Positions 1 to 5,515 of a stretch of 5,515 nt of DNA are shown here, piece by piece; within the stretch, counting starts at the first letter, position 1, and every line of letters starts with the position of its first letter. This DNA is from Gammaproteobacteria bacterium (lineage in GTDB: Bacteria; Pseudomonadota; Gammaproteobacteria; Steroidobacterales; Steroidobacteraceae). The position numbers and the translations under genes are program-made. The stretch spans positions 1 to 5,515 of the forward strand of contig JAQGOD010000144.1 in the NCBI GenBank assembly GCA_028293775.1. Reading direction: 5' to 3'. The notes beneath the pieces were generated by a model. It worked only from the letters and a program-made list of their open reading frames with translations, had not been told where the DNA came from and ran no database searches.

Positions 1-1263
1 GCCGTCCAGTTCCTTCTTTGACAATATCTTGCCCCGATCCGGCTTGTAGGCATCGTCCCACTTCAAGTCGGGGCATAGCCAATCGTTCATACCGATGTCC
101 AGGTCCGAAAGCACGAACACCGGGGTCTGCAAGCGTTCGGCCAGGTCAAACGCCTGCACGGCCATGTAGAAACATTCTTCCGGATTGGCCGGGAACAGCA
201 GCACATGGCGAGTATCGCCATGCGATGCGTACGCGCACAGCAGAATGTCGCCCTGCTGCGTGCGGGTCGGCATACCGGTGGAGGGCCCTACCCGCTGCAC
301 GTCGAAAATCACGCACGGCACCTCGGCGTAATATCCCAACCCGATGAATTCGTTCATCAAGGAAATGCCCGGACCGCTGGTGGGCGTAAAGGCTCGCGCG
401 CCGTTCCAGGAAGCGCCCAGCACCATGCCCACCGCCGCCAGTTCGTCTTCCGCCTGCAGAATGGCGAAATTGCGTTCTCCGGTTTGCGCATCGACGCGAT
501 AGCGCTCGCAGAAACCCTTGAAGGCATCCATCAACGAGGTCGAGGGCGTGATCGGATACCAGGCGCCCACCGTCGCGCCCGCGTACACGCACCCTAAGCC
601 GGCGGCCGTATTGCCGTCGATCATGATGTGGCCGCGGGTCTTTTCCATGTGCTCGACCCGCAGCGGCAGCGGTGAGGTCAAATGCTCCTTGACGTAGTCA
701 TAGCCGAAGCGCAGCGCGCGCGTGTTCGAATCCAGGAGCTTGGGCTTCTTGCCGTAGCTCTCGCTCAGCAAACCGCTGATCACCTCGAGATCCACATCGA
801 GGAGCGCCGCCAAGACACCGGCGTAAGCGATGTTCTTGAGCAAGATGCGGTTGCGCACGCCGTCGAAATTTTCGTTCACCAGCTTGGCGAGCGGCACGGG
901 AATCACGGTGATGTCACCGCGCTCCAAAAGTGAGCTGCGCGGCCAGGTCGAGTCGTAAATCAGATATCCGCCGGAGCGAAGTTCCCGGATATCCTTGGCG
1001 TAGGTTTCGGCATTCATCGCCACCATGATGTCGACGTGGCTGGCGCGCGCAGCGTAGCCGTCGCGAGTCACGCGGATCTCATACCACGTCGGCAGGCCTT
1101 GGATGTTGGAGGGAAAATAATTCTTGCCGGTGACCGGCACACCCATGCGGAAGATGGCTTTCATGATCAGCGAATTGGCGCTCGCGGATCCTGTGCCGTT
1201 CACGTTCGCGAACTTCACCACGAAATCGTTGACGCGGTTGGCCTCAGCAATCAGGCTGGGCAT
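1..1263 (-). CDS. korA: 2-oxoacid:acceptor oxidoreductase, fused gamma-alpha subunit (KorA type), 3' end outside window
   Basis: Partial: 421 codons are visible without a stop, and the C-terminus lies beyond position 1. The family uses a CoA-dependent oxidative decarboxylation of a 2-oxoacid to acyl-CoA and CO2, passing electrons to ferredoxin or a partner subunit in the cytoplasm. Residues about 12-190 form the gamma domain (GTGSASAN at 23-30, GKNYFPSNIQG at 46-56, HVDIMVAMNAETY at 76-88). From about 210 comes the alpha pyrimidine-binding domain: GNTAAGLG 217-224, YPITPSTSLMD 236-246, TPTSGPGISLMNE 293-305 and GPSTGMPTRTQQGD 326-339. This gamma-then-alpha fusion, with GPSTG and SGPGISLM motifs, is typical of KorA-like 2-oxoglutarate enzymes, usually near 580-620 residues, so roughly a third is missing. 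The ATG at 1263 overlaps the preceding gene by 13 bp and has a GAGGAGG ribosome site 7 nt upstream. 2-Oxoglutarate as substrate is inferred; another 2-oxoacid is possible. The catalytic thiamine-diphosphate subunit should follow to the left. Confidence 0.9.
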   Translation of the reverse strand, partial: MPSLIAEANRVNDFVVKFANVNGTGSASANSLIMKAIFRMGVPVTGKNYFPSNIQGLPTWYEIRVTRDGYAARASHVDIMVAMNAETYAKDIRELRSGGYLIYDSTWPRSSLLERGDITVIPVPLAKLVNENFDGVRNRILLKNIAYAGVLAALLDVDLEVISGLLSESYGKKPKLLDSNTRALRFGYDYVKEHLTSPLPLRVEHMEKTRGHIMIDGNTAAGLGCVYAGATVGAWYPITPSTSLMDAFKGFCERYRVDAQTGERNFAILQAEDELAAVGMVLGASWNGARAFTPTSGPGISLMNEFIGLGYYAEVPCVIFDVQRVGPSTGMPTRTQQGDILLCAYASHGDTRHVLLFPANPEECFYMAVQAFDLAERLQTPVFVLSDLDIGMNDWLCPDLKWDDAYKPDRGKILSKKELDG

Positions 1264-3044
1264 GTACGAACCTCCTCGTCGATGGCGTACGGAACGCTGA
1301 TGGTCGATTTCTGCATGTCCCACGCCGCCGTCGGACAGCGCTCCGCGCACAATCCGCAGTGCACGCACACGTCTTCATCTTTCACCATCACCCGCGCGGT
1401 TTGCGGCAGGGCCGCCGAGACATACAGCGCCTGCGTCGGGTTGGTGGCCGGCGCGGTCAGGCGAGTGCGCAAGTCGGGCTCGGCGCCGTTCTGGGTAATG
1501 GTGAGGCAGTCCACCGGGCAGATATCGATGCAGGCATCGCATTCGATGCACAGCTTCGCGGTGAACACGGTCTGCATATCGCAATTCAAGCAGCGTTGAA
1601 CCTCGAGCGCCGCCTCTTCAGCCGTGAATCCCAGCTCCACTTCGATGTTGATCTTCTTGAAGCGCTCCACCAGTCCCACATGCGGGACCAAGCGCCGTTC
1701 CACGCCGTTGTATTCGTTCTTGTATGCCCATTCGTGCATGCCCATCTTGCGGCTGGAGAGCGTCACGCCGCGCGGCAGGCGCTCCTCGATGGCCTCGTCA
1801 TTGCAGAACCGGTGAATGGAAATGGCGGCCTGATGCCCGTGTTCCACTGACCAAATGATGTTCTTGGGCCCGAACGCCGCATCGCCGCCGAAGAATACTT
1901 CCGGCCGGGTCGATTGAAAGGTGCGGCCACTTACCTTGGGCACATGCCATTTGTCGAGCTCGATGCCGATGCCCTTTTCAATCCAGGGAAACGCGTTTTC
2001 CTGGCCGATGGCCAGGATCACATCGTCGCACGGGAAAAACACATCGCCCAATGAGCGCGTGGCCTTGATGTCGCCGTTCTCGATGTCGTATTCCAATTTC
2101 TCGAACATCATGCCCTTCAGCTGCCCGCCCTCGCTGATGAAGGCCTTGGGCGCGTGGTTGATGACGATCTCGACTTTTTCGGCCTCGGCATCCTCGAGTT
2201 CCCATTCGGAGGCCTTGAAGAACTGACGCGGCTTGCGCGCCATGACTTTCACGTCCTTGGCGCCGAGGCGCAGCGAGCTGCGGCAGCAATCCATGGCGGT
2301 ATTGCCGACGCCGATGATCAGGACGCGCTCGCCCACGCGTTCGACGTGTCCGAAAGCCACCGATTCCAGCCACGTGATGCCGATGTGAATCCGGTCGGTA
2401 TCGTGGCGTCCGGGCAATTCCAGTTCCTTGCCCTTGGGCGCCCCGGAGCCTACGAACACGGCGTCGAATTCACCCTGATCCAAAAGCTGTTTCATGCTTT
2501 TGACGGGGGAGTTCAGCCGCAAGTCCGCGCCCATGTTGACGATGTAGCCGATTTCCTCGTCGAGCACGTTGACGGGAAGCCTGAATGCCGGAATATTGGT
2601 GCGCATCAATCCGCCGGGCACGCCGTACTGCTCAAAAATCGTGACTTCGTAGCCTAAGGGCAGCAAATCATTGGCAACCGTGAGCGAAGCGGGCCCCGCA
2701 CCGATGCAGGCAATGCGCTTGCCGTTTTTCTCGCGCGGGGCTTTGGGCAACAAGGCCGCGATGTCGTCTCGATTATCCGCGGCGACACGCTTCAATCTAC
2801 AGATGGCGACGGGTTTCTCTTCGATGCGGCCGCGGCGGCAGGCGGGCTCACAAGGACGGTCGCACACGCGTCCCAAAATTCCCGGAAAGACGTTGGACTC
2901 GCGGTTCACCATGTAGGCCTCGGTGAACTCGCCTTGGGCGATGAGGCGAATATATTCTGGAACGTCGGTATGCGCCGGACATGCCCACTGGCAATCTACA
3001 ACCCGATGGAAGTAATCCGGCTTGGAAGTGTCGGTCGGCTCCAT
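1251..3044 (-). CDS. FAD/NAD(P)-binding iron-sulfur oxidoreductase (GltD-like) with C-terminal 2[4Fe-4S] ferredoxin domain
   Basis: 597 residues, complete. Domains in order: an N-terminal Fer4_20-like cysteine region (C18, C22, then CDRPCEPAC at 61-69, C82); an FAD-binding Rossmann motif GAGPAS at 115-120, followed by VPGGLMRTNIPAFRLP; a second nucleotide site GVGNTAMDCC at 245-254 with basic residues R270, K271 and R273 after the next strand, suggesting NADP(H); FFGGDAAFGP at 384-393 closing the FAD site; CLNC at 485-488; and two ferredoxin motifs, CIECDACIDICP (499-510) and CVHCGLCAERCP (560-571). This resembles the small subunit of glutamate synthase, but with a ferredoxin tail. Lying directly before and overlapping korA, it is best read as the electron-transfer subunit linking the 2-oxoacid oxidoreductase to NAD(P)+, as in the 2-oxoglutarate:NADP+ oxidoreductase described in Azoarcus evansii. 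No glutamate synthase large subunit is adjacent. The ATG at 3044 is fixed by an in-frame TAA five codons upstream (3057-3059) and a CGGAG site. The partner assignment is inferred from position; domain calls are secure. Confidence 0.92.
   Translation of the reverse strand: MEPTDTSKPDYFHRVVDCQWACPAHTDVPEYIRLIAQGEFTEAYMVNRESNVFPGILGRVCDRPCEPACRRGRIEEKPVAICRLKRVAADNRDDIAALLPKAPREKNGKRIACIGAGPASLTVANDLLPLGYEVTIFEQYGVPGGLMRTNIPAFRLPVNVLDEEIGYIVNMGADLRLNSPVKSMKQLLDQGEFDAVFVGSGAPKGKELELPGRHDTDRIHIGITWLESVAFGHVERVGERVLIIGVGNTAMDCCRSSLRLGAKDVKVMARKPRQFFKASEWELEDAEAEKVEIVINHAPKAFISEGGQLKGMMFEKLEYDIENGDIKATRSLGDVFFPCDDVILAIGQENAFPWIEKGIGIELDKWHVPKVSGRTFQSTRPEVFFGGDAAFGPKNIIWSVEHGHQAAISIHRFCNDEAIEERLPRGVTLSSRKMGMHEWAYKNEYNGVERRLVPHVGLVERFKKINIEVELGFTAEEAALEVQRCLNCDMQTVFTAKLCIECDACIDICPVDCLTITQNGAEPDLRTRLTAPATNPTQALYVSAALPQTARVMVKDEDVCVHCGLCAERCPTAAWDMQKSTISVPYAIDEEVRTCPA
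1271..1277 (-). promoter_or_regulatory. Ribosome binding site of korA inside the upstream gene
   Basis: Reads GAGGAGG on the minus strand, 7 nt before the ATG at 1263. It lies within the last codons of the flavin subunit gene, so korA has its own strong initiation signal despite the 13 bp overlap. It decides the korA start. Confidence 0.8.
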
Positions 3045-3048
3045 GTTT

Positions 3049-3053
3049 CTCCG
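3049..3053 (-). promoter_or_regulatory. Ribosome binding site of the flavin subunit gene
   Basis: Reads CGGAG on the minus strand, 4 nt before the ATG at 3044. Together with the in-frame TAA at 3057-3059 it fixes the N-terminus of the 597-residue protein. Confidence 0.65.
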
Positions 3054-3080
3054 TAATTAACCCCGAAAAGCCATGGGCGA

Positions 3081-3086
3081 AGTATA
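3081..3086 (-). promoter_or_regulatory. Candidate -10 box for the flavin subunit/korA operon
   Basis: TATACT on the minus strand matches five of six bases of the sigma-70 -10 consensus. It would place the transcript start near 3074, giving a leader of about 30 nt before the ATG at 3044. No good -35 box lies at the proper distance (CACCTC at 3104-3109), so if real the promoter is probably weak or activator-dependent. Sequence match only. Confidence 0.3.
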
Positions 3087-3231
3087 GCGGTCAGAGTCGC
3101 GGTGAGGTGTGATACGGCACAATCTCTCGTTGGAGCGGCTTGCGGCGGGCACGCACGCTAGCTAGACTTGAAGGGCTATGCCGGGGTAATAAACCGTTGA
3201 AATCCATCGAAATTCTGGCCAGCGGCGGCAC

Positions 3232-3420
3232 ATGATTCTGATTCAAGGCCAAGACACGACCTGCCCGCATTGTGGGGAGCCCATCACGCTGACCCTTGAC
3301 TTGTCGGTGGCCGAGCAATCCTATATCGAGGACTGTCCGGTTTGCTGCAAGCCGCTGATAGTGTCGTACAGCGCGAACAACGGCGAAGTCGCCGACTTTA
3401 ATGTAGAAGCGTCGGATTGA
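3232..3420 (+). CDS. CPXCG motif-containing cysteine-rich protein (small zinc-ribbon-like)
   Basis: 62 residues, complete. It carries CPHCG at residues 11-15 and EDCPVCCKP at 33-41, giving C11, C14, C35, C38 and C39. That is the signature of the CPXCG cysteine-rich family (Pfam Zn-ribbon_21 type), whose members are about this size and whose function is unknown. Two cysteine pairs arranged as in a zinc ribbon suggest one bound zinc ion; this is inferred. There is no signal peptide or membrane segment, so it should be cytoplasmic. The ATG at 3232 is the only start available: an in-frame TAA lies at 3190-3192 and no GTG, TTG or ATG occurs between. The preceding AGCGGCGG is a poor ribosome site. 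Its stop codon overlaps the putative start of the next gene, suggesting one transcript and coupled translation. Confidence 0.85.
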   Translation: MILIQGQDTTCPHCGEPITLTLDLSVAEQSYIEDCPVCCKPLIVSYSANNGEVADFNVEASD

Positions 3421-4223
3421 AGCCTCGGCTCGAGTCTCCGCCACGCGGATGGCGGATGCTGCGCATCATCTTCTTATTAACCGTGTTGTTGGTCGTCGCG
3501 CTGACGACATGGCAGGACCGCTATCGCAGCACCCGCTGGCGTGAGCCGCTTTACGTAGCCATCTACCCCATCGCGGCCGACGACAGCGCCGCCACGAGAA
3601 CCTATCTCGCCGCGCTCGATGCCGCAACTTTCGACCCCCTCCACGAGTTTTTCATGCGCGAAGCGCAGCGTTATGCTTTGAATGTGAGCGAACCGGTCAA
3701 GATAAGACTGAGGCCGCCACTGCCCTCCTCGCCGCCGCAACGCGCGCCGAGCGCGGGCATCCTCGCCACGGCCTTTTGGAGTTTAAAGCTTCGCTACTGG
3801 GCTTGGCGCGCAAGCGGGCATGCCGGCGAACCGGAAGACATTCGCATTTTCGTGCTCTATCACGATCCTGCGCTGACGCCGCGGGTAGCGCACTCCCTGG
3901 GGCTGACCAAGGGACTGATCGGCGTGGTCTATGCCTTCGCCGAGCCTGGCATGAGCGGCGCAAACAACGTGGTGATTGCGCATGAATTGCTGCATACGGT
4001 GGGCGCCAGCGACAAATATGTTCCCGGTAACGATGCGCCGCGATTTCCCGACGGCTATGGCGATCCCGCCCAGAAGCCGCTCTATCCGCAGCGCTTCGCA
4101 GAGCTGATGGCCGGCCGGCGCATGCTCAGCGCCGCACAGTGGCAGCAACCCGACAGTCTGGACGAAGTGGTCATCGGTCCTGCCACGGCACTTGAAATCC
4201 GCTGGCTAAAGCAGGCGCATTGA
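3417..4223 (+). CDS. Membrane-anchored putative zinc metalloprotease (HExxHxxGxxD), uncharacterised family
   Basis: 268 residues if started at the TTG. I cannot name the family. Residues 1-16 are basic (R4, R10, R13, R16), followed by one hydrophobic segment at about 17-31, so an N-in signal anchor with the rest in the periplasm is likely. The key motif is HELLHTVGASD at 189-199: H189 and H193 as zinc ligands, E190 as the catalytic base, and D199 as a possible third ligand, the HExxHxxGxxH/D pattern of metzincin-like peptidases. M231, in AELMAGR, could be the Met-turn residue. A DGYGDPAQKPLYPQ stretch (212-225) lies between. The substrate is unknown. The TTG at 3417 overlaps the TGA of the zinc-ribbon gene (TTGA), but an ATG at 3456 (residue 14) is an alternative that keeps the membrane segment; neither has a strong ribosome site. 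An in-frame TAA at 3399-3401 excludes earlier starts. The protease call rests on the motif alone. Confidence 0.75.
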   Translation: MKPRLESPPRGWRMLRIIFLLTVLLVVALTTWQDRYRSTRWREPLYVAIYPIAADDSAATRTYLAALDAATFDPLHEFFMREAQRYALNVSEPVKIRLRPPLPSSPPQRAPSAGILATAFWSLKLRYWAWRASGHAGEPEDIRIFVLYHDPALTPRVAHSLGLTKGLIGVVYAFAEPGMSGANNVVIAHELLHTVGASDKYVPGNDAPRFPDGYGDPAQKPLYPQRFAELMAGRRMLSAAQWQQPDSLDEVVIGPATALEIRWLKQAH

Positions 4224-4237
4224 CGCGTAGGGAAGGA

Positions 4238-5002
4238 TCAGCCCAGCGCGGTTAGCACCGGCTCGTGCATGAGTCCGTTGCTGGCCAACACCGTGGTGGA
4301 TTTAAGCGCAATGGGCGTGCCGTCCAATTGGGTGCATCGGCCGCCGGCTTCATTGACGATGGCGACGCAGGCGGCGATGTCCAAAATATTGATGTCCGTT
4401 TCAATCACGGCATCGATTTTGCCCGAGGCCAAAAGATGATAATGCAGAAAATCGCCATAGCCTCGAATGCGGCTCAACCGAGCGATCATCGCGCCGTAGC
4501 GCGCCCACGTAGGGCCCGTGGCAAGGCTTTTCATGTTGCCTGAGGACAGTGCGGCGTCCTCGATGGTGGACACCCGGCTAACCGACATGGGCTTGCCGTT
4601 CAAGTACGCGCCGCGCCCGCGTTGCGCGTATGCGAGTTCGCCGTAAATCGGCGCGCTCGACACGCCCAGCATAATCTCGCCATGGTGCATCAAGGCGATT
4701 TGCGTGGAAAACATGGCGTACTCCCGCACGAAAGCCTTGGTGCCGTCGATGGGATCGACCAGCCACAGGTATTCGGCATCCTCGTGATGCGAGCCGGTTT
4801 CTTCGCCATAAAACCCGTGAGAAGGGAAGCGCGTCTCGATGATTTCGCGAATCGCCAACTCGCAGCGCACATCCGCTTCGGTCACCGGGGATTTGTCCGC
4901 CTTGATGCGAACCTCGATATTGTGTTGGTACAAGGAGCGCGCGATGGCCGCTGCCTGCTCCGCCGCATCCAAGGCCGCTTGAAGTTCCGCTGAATGGTTC
5001 AT
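4238..5002 (-). CDS. hisN: Inositol monophosphatase family protein, probable histidinol-phosphatase (HisN type)
   Basis: 254 residues, the usual length for the family. Metal-dependent phosphatase signatures are all present: GEETG at 66-70 (E67 or E68 as metal ligand), WLVDPIDGTKAF at 80-91 (D83, D86, T88) and LDIAACVAIVNEAGG at 207-221 (D208). RGYGDFLHYHLLASGKIDAV (180-199) is characteristic of the HisN-type histidinol-phosphate phosphatases rather than of CysQ or SuhB. The enzyme would remove phosphate from L-histidinol phosphate in histidine synthesis, in the cytoplasm with magnesium. No other his gene is nearby, so the substrate is inferred from sequence only; another sugar or polyol phosphate remains possible. 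The tryptophan usually preceding the last catalytic aspartate (WD) is leucine here (L207). The ATG at 5002 has no clear ribosome site. The gene converges with the metalloprotease gene across 14 bp, with no hairpin terminator visible, and is divergent from the adenosyltransferase gene. Confidence 0.85.
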   Translation of the reverse strand: MNHSAELQAALDAAEQAAAIARSLYQHNIEVRIKADKSPVTEADVRCELAIREIIETRFPSHGFYGEETGSHHEDAEYLWLVDPIDGTKAFVREYAMFSTQIALMHHGEIMLGVSSAPIYGELAYAQRGRGAYLNGKPMSVSRVSTIEDAALSSGNMKSLATGPTWARYGAMIARLSRIRGYGDFLHYHLLASGKIDAVIETDINILDIAACVAIVNEAGGRCTQLDGTPIALKSTTVLASNGLMHEPVLTALG

Positions 5003-5056
5003 GACGCCACGATATCAAACCTTGTGCTAACGTCGTACCAGCGAAGGATTTAAATC
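5003..5056. other. Short divergent intergenic region
   Basis: 54 bp separate the start codons of the HisN-like gene (left) and the adenosyltransferase gene (right). Promoters for both should lie here or in the flanking coding sequence, but I find no convincing -35/-10 pair on either strand. Confidence 0.5.
5043..5048 (+). promoter_or_regulatory. Ribosome binding site of the cobalamin adenosyltransferase gene
   Basis: GAAGGA, 8 nt before the ATG at 5057. The spacer holds the AT-rich palindrome ATTTAAAT, which should keep the site unstructured. It supports the chosen start. Confidence 0.65.
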
Positions 5057-5515
5057 ATGGGCAATCGGCTTAGCAAAATTTATACCCGTACGGGCGATGA
5101 CGGCAGCACCGGCTTGGGCGATGGCACGCGCGTGGCCAAAGACAGCCTGCGCGTGGAAGCTTACGGAACTCTCGATGAAACCAACAGCGCAGTGGGCGTG
5201 GTGCTGGGATTCCGCGCTTTGCCGCCGGAAATCCGCACATCGCTCACCGAAATTCAGCACGATCTGTTCGATTTGGGCGGCGAGCTGTGCATACCCGGCC
5301 ACACCATGATCAGCGCGGCGCATGTGGAGCGGCTCGAGAAAGAATTGGACGCTTTTAACGAGACTCTGCCGGCGCTCAAGGAATTCATCTTGCCCGGCGG
5401 CGGCCAAGCAGCGGCGGCCTGCCATCTCGCCCGCACCGTGTGCCGACGCGCGGAGCGGCGCGCCTGGTCACTGGCCCATGGGGAAGGCGTATCCCCCGAC
5501 GCGCTCAAGTATTTG
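5057..5515 (+). CDS. Cob(I)yrinic acid a,c-diamide / cob(I)alamin adenosyltransferase, PduO type, 3' end outside window
   Basis: Partial: 153 codons open to the right edge; the family is usually about 180-190 residues, so some 30-40 are missing. The enzyme transfers the 5'-deoxyadenosyl group of ATP to cob(I)alamin, making adenosylcobalamin in the cytoplasm, usually as a trimer. The N-terminal ATP-binding signature is present (KIYTRTGDDGSTGLGDGT, 7-24), followed by the YGTLDETNS element (36-44), HDLFDLGGEL (68-77), FILPGGG (110-116) and the conserved basic helix ARTVCRRAERR (125-135), whose arginines and glutamate contribute to the active site. This is the PduO/MMAB family, not the unrelated CobA/BtuR or EutT type. 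The ATG at 5057 is supported by GAAGGA 8 nt upstream. No cobalamin synthesis genes or B12 riboswitch are visible, so it may serve salvage or final activation for an enzyme such as methylmalonyl-CoA mutase; that is inference. Confidence 0.93.
   Translation, partial: MGNRLSKIYTRTGDDGSTGLGDGTRVAKDSLRVEAYGTLDETNSAVGVVLGFRALPPEIRTSLTEIQHDLFDLGGELCIPGHTMISAAHVERLEKELDAFNETLPALKEFILPGGGQAAAACHLARTVCRRAERRAWSLAHGEGVSPDALKYL

Noticed and set aside
146..592. Open frame of 148 codons on the minus strand
   Set aside because: It is a frame-shifted shadow of korA, which is read in another minus-strand frame across the same bases with clear family motifs throughout.
2154..2657. Open frame of 167 codons on the plus strand opposite the flavin subunit gene
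   Set aside because: No family motif, and it lies fully antisense to a gene with intact FAD and NAD(P) motifs; long antisense frames are expected in GC-rich coding DNA.
3131..3145. TGGAGCGGCTTGCGG as a sigma-54 (-24/-12) promoter
   Set aside because: The GG to GC spacing is 2 bp shorter than sigma-54 promoters require.
3158..3165. CTAGCTAG palindrome in the divergent intergenic region
   Set aside because: CTAG is often scarce in proteobacteria, so two in a row catch the eye, but an isolated 8-bp palindrome with no second copy is not enough to call an operator.
3163..3192. TAGACT, 18 bp spacer, TAATAA as a promoter for the CPXCG gene
   Set aside because: The match is only 4/6 and 3/6 to the sigma-70 boxes, and the TAATAA includes the in-frame stop region. 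Too weak to list as a feature, although a promoter must exist somewhere in this stretch.
4224..4237. Possible bidirectional terminator between the convergent genes
   Set aside because: Only 14 bp lie between the stop codons, and I see no stable stem followed by a T-run there.
5003..5056. Cobalamin riboswitch upstream of the adenosyltransferase gene
   Set aside because: The gap is 54 bp, far shorter than a B12 riboswitch, and no B12-box-like sequence is visible.

Overview
The window is GC-rich, densely packed bacterial DNA with strong Shine-Dalgarno sites on some genes and short intergenic gaps. The small CPXCG zinc-ribbon protein belongs to a family that is, as far as I know, found mainly in Gamma- and Betaproteobacteria. 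A 2-oxoacid oxidoreductase with a flavin subunit of this type is known from Azoarcus-like betaproteobacteria. A proteobacterium, probably beta or gamma, is therefore the best guess, but nothing here fixes the genus. I see no rRNA, tRNA, CRISPR array, insertion sequence or phage gene.

Layout, left to right. (1) Positions 1-3044, minus strand: a two-gene operon read leftwards. It starts with a 597-residue FAD/NAD(P) iron-sulfur oxidoreductase of the glutamate-synthase small-subunit type carrying a C-terminal 2[4Fe-4S] ferredoxin domain. It overlaps by 13 bp the next gene, the gamma-alpha fused subunit of a 2-oxoacid:acceptor oxidoreductase (KorA type), which runs off the left edge. The thiamine-diphosphate subunit (KorB) is expected just outside. 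(2) Positions 3045-3231: a divergent intergenic region with a plausible -10 box for the minus-strand operon. (3) Positions 3232-4223, plus strand: a 62-residue CPXCG zinc-ribbon protein whose stop codon overlaps the putative TTG start of a membrane-anchored protein with a HELLHTVGASD zinc-protease motif. (4) Positions 4238-5002, minus strand: an inositol-monophosphatase-fold enzyme of the histidinol-phosphatase (HisN) type, convergent with the previous gene across 14 bp. (5) Positions 5057-5515, plus strand: a PduO-type cob(I)alamin adenosyltransferase cut by the right edge.

How they work together. The first two genes together look like parts of one electron-transfer enzyme. Oxidative decarboxylation of a 2-oxoacid (2-oxoglutarate is the likeliest) would give acyl-CoA and low-potential electrons, which the flavin subunit would pass to NAD(P)+, or the reverse for carbon fixation. 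The zinc-ribbon/metalloprotease pair is of unknown function and is the least characterised part of the window. HisN-like phosphatase and cobalamin adenosyltransferase are ordinary metabolic genes with no evident tie to the rest.
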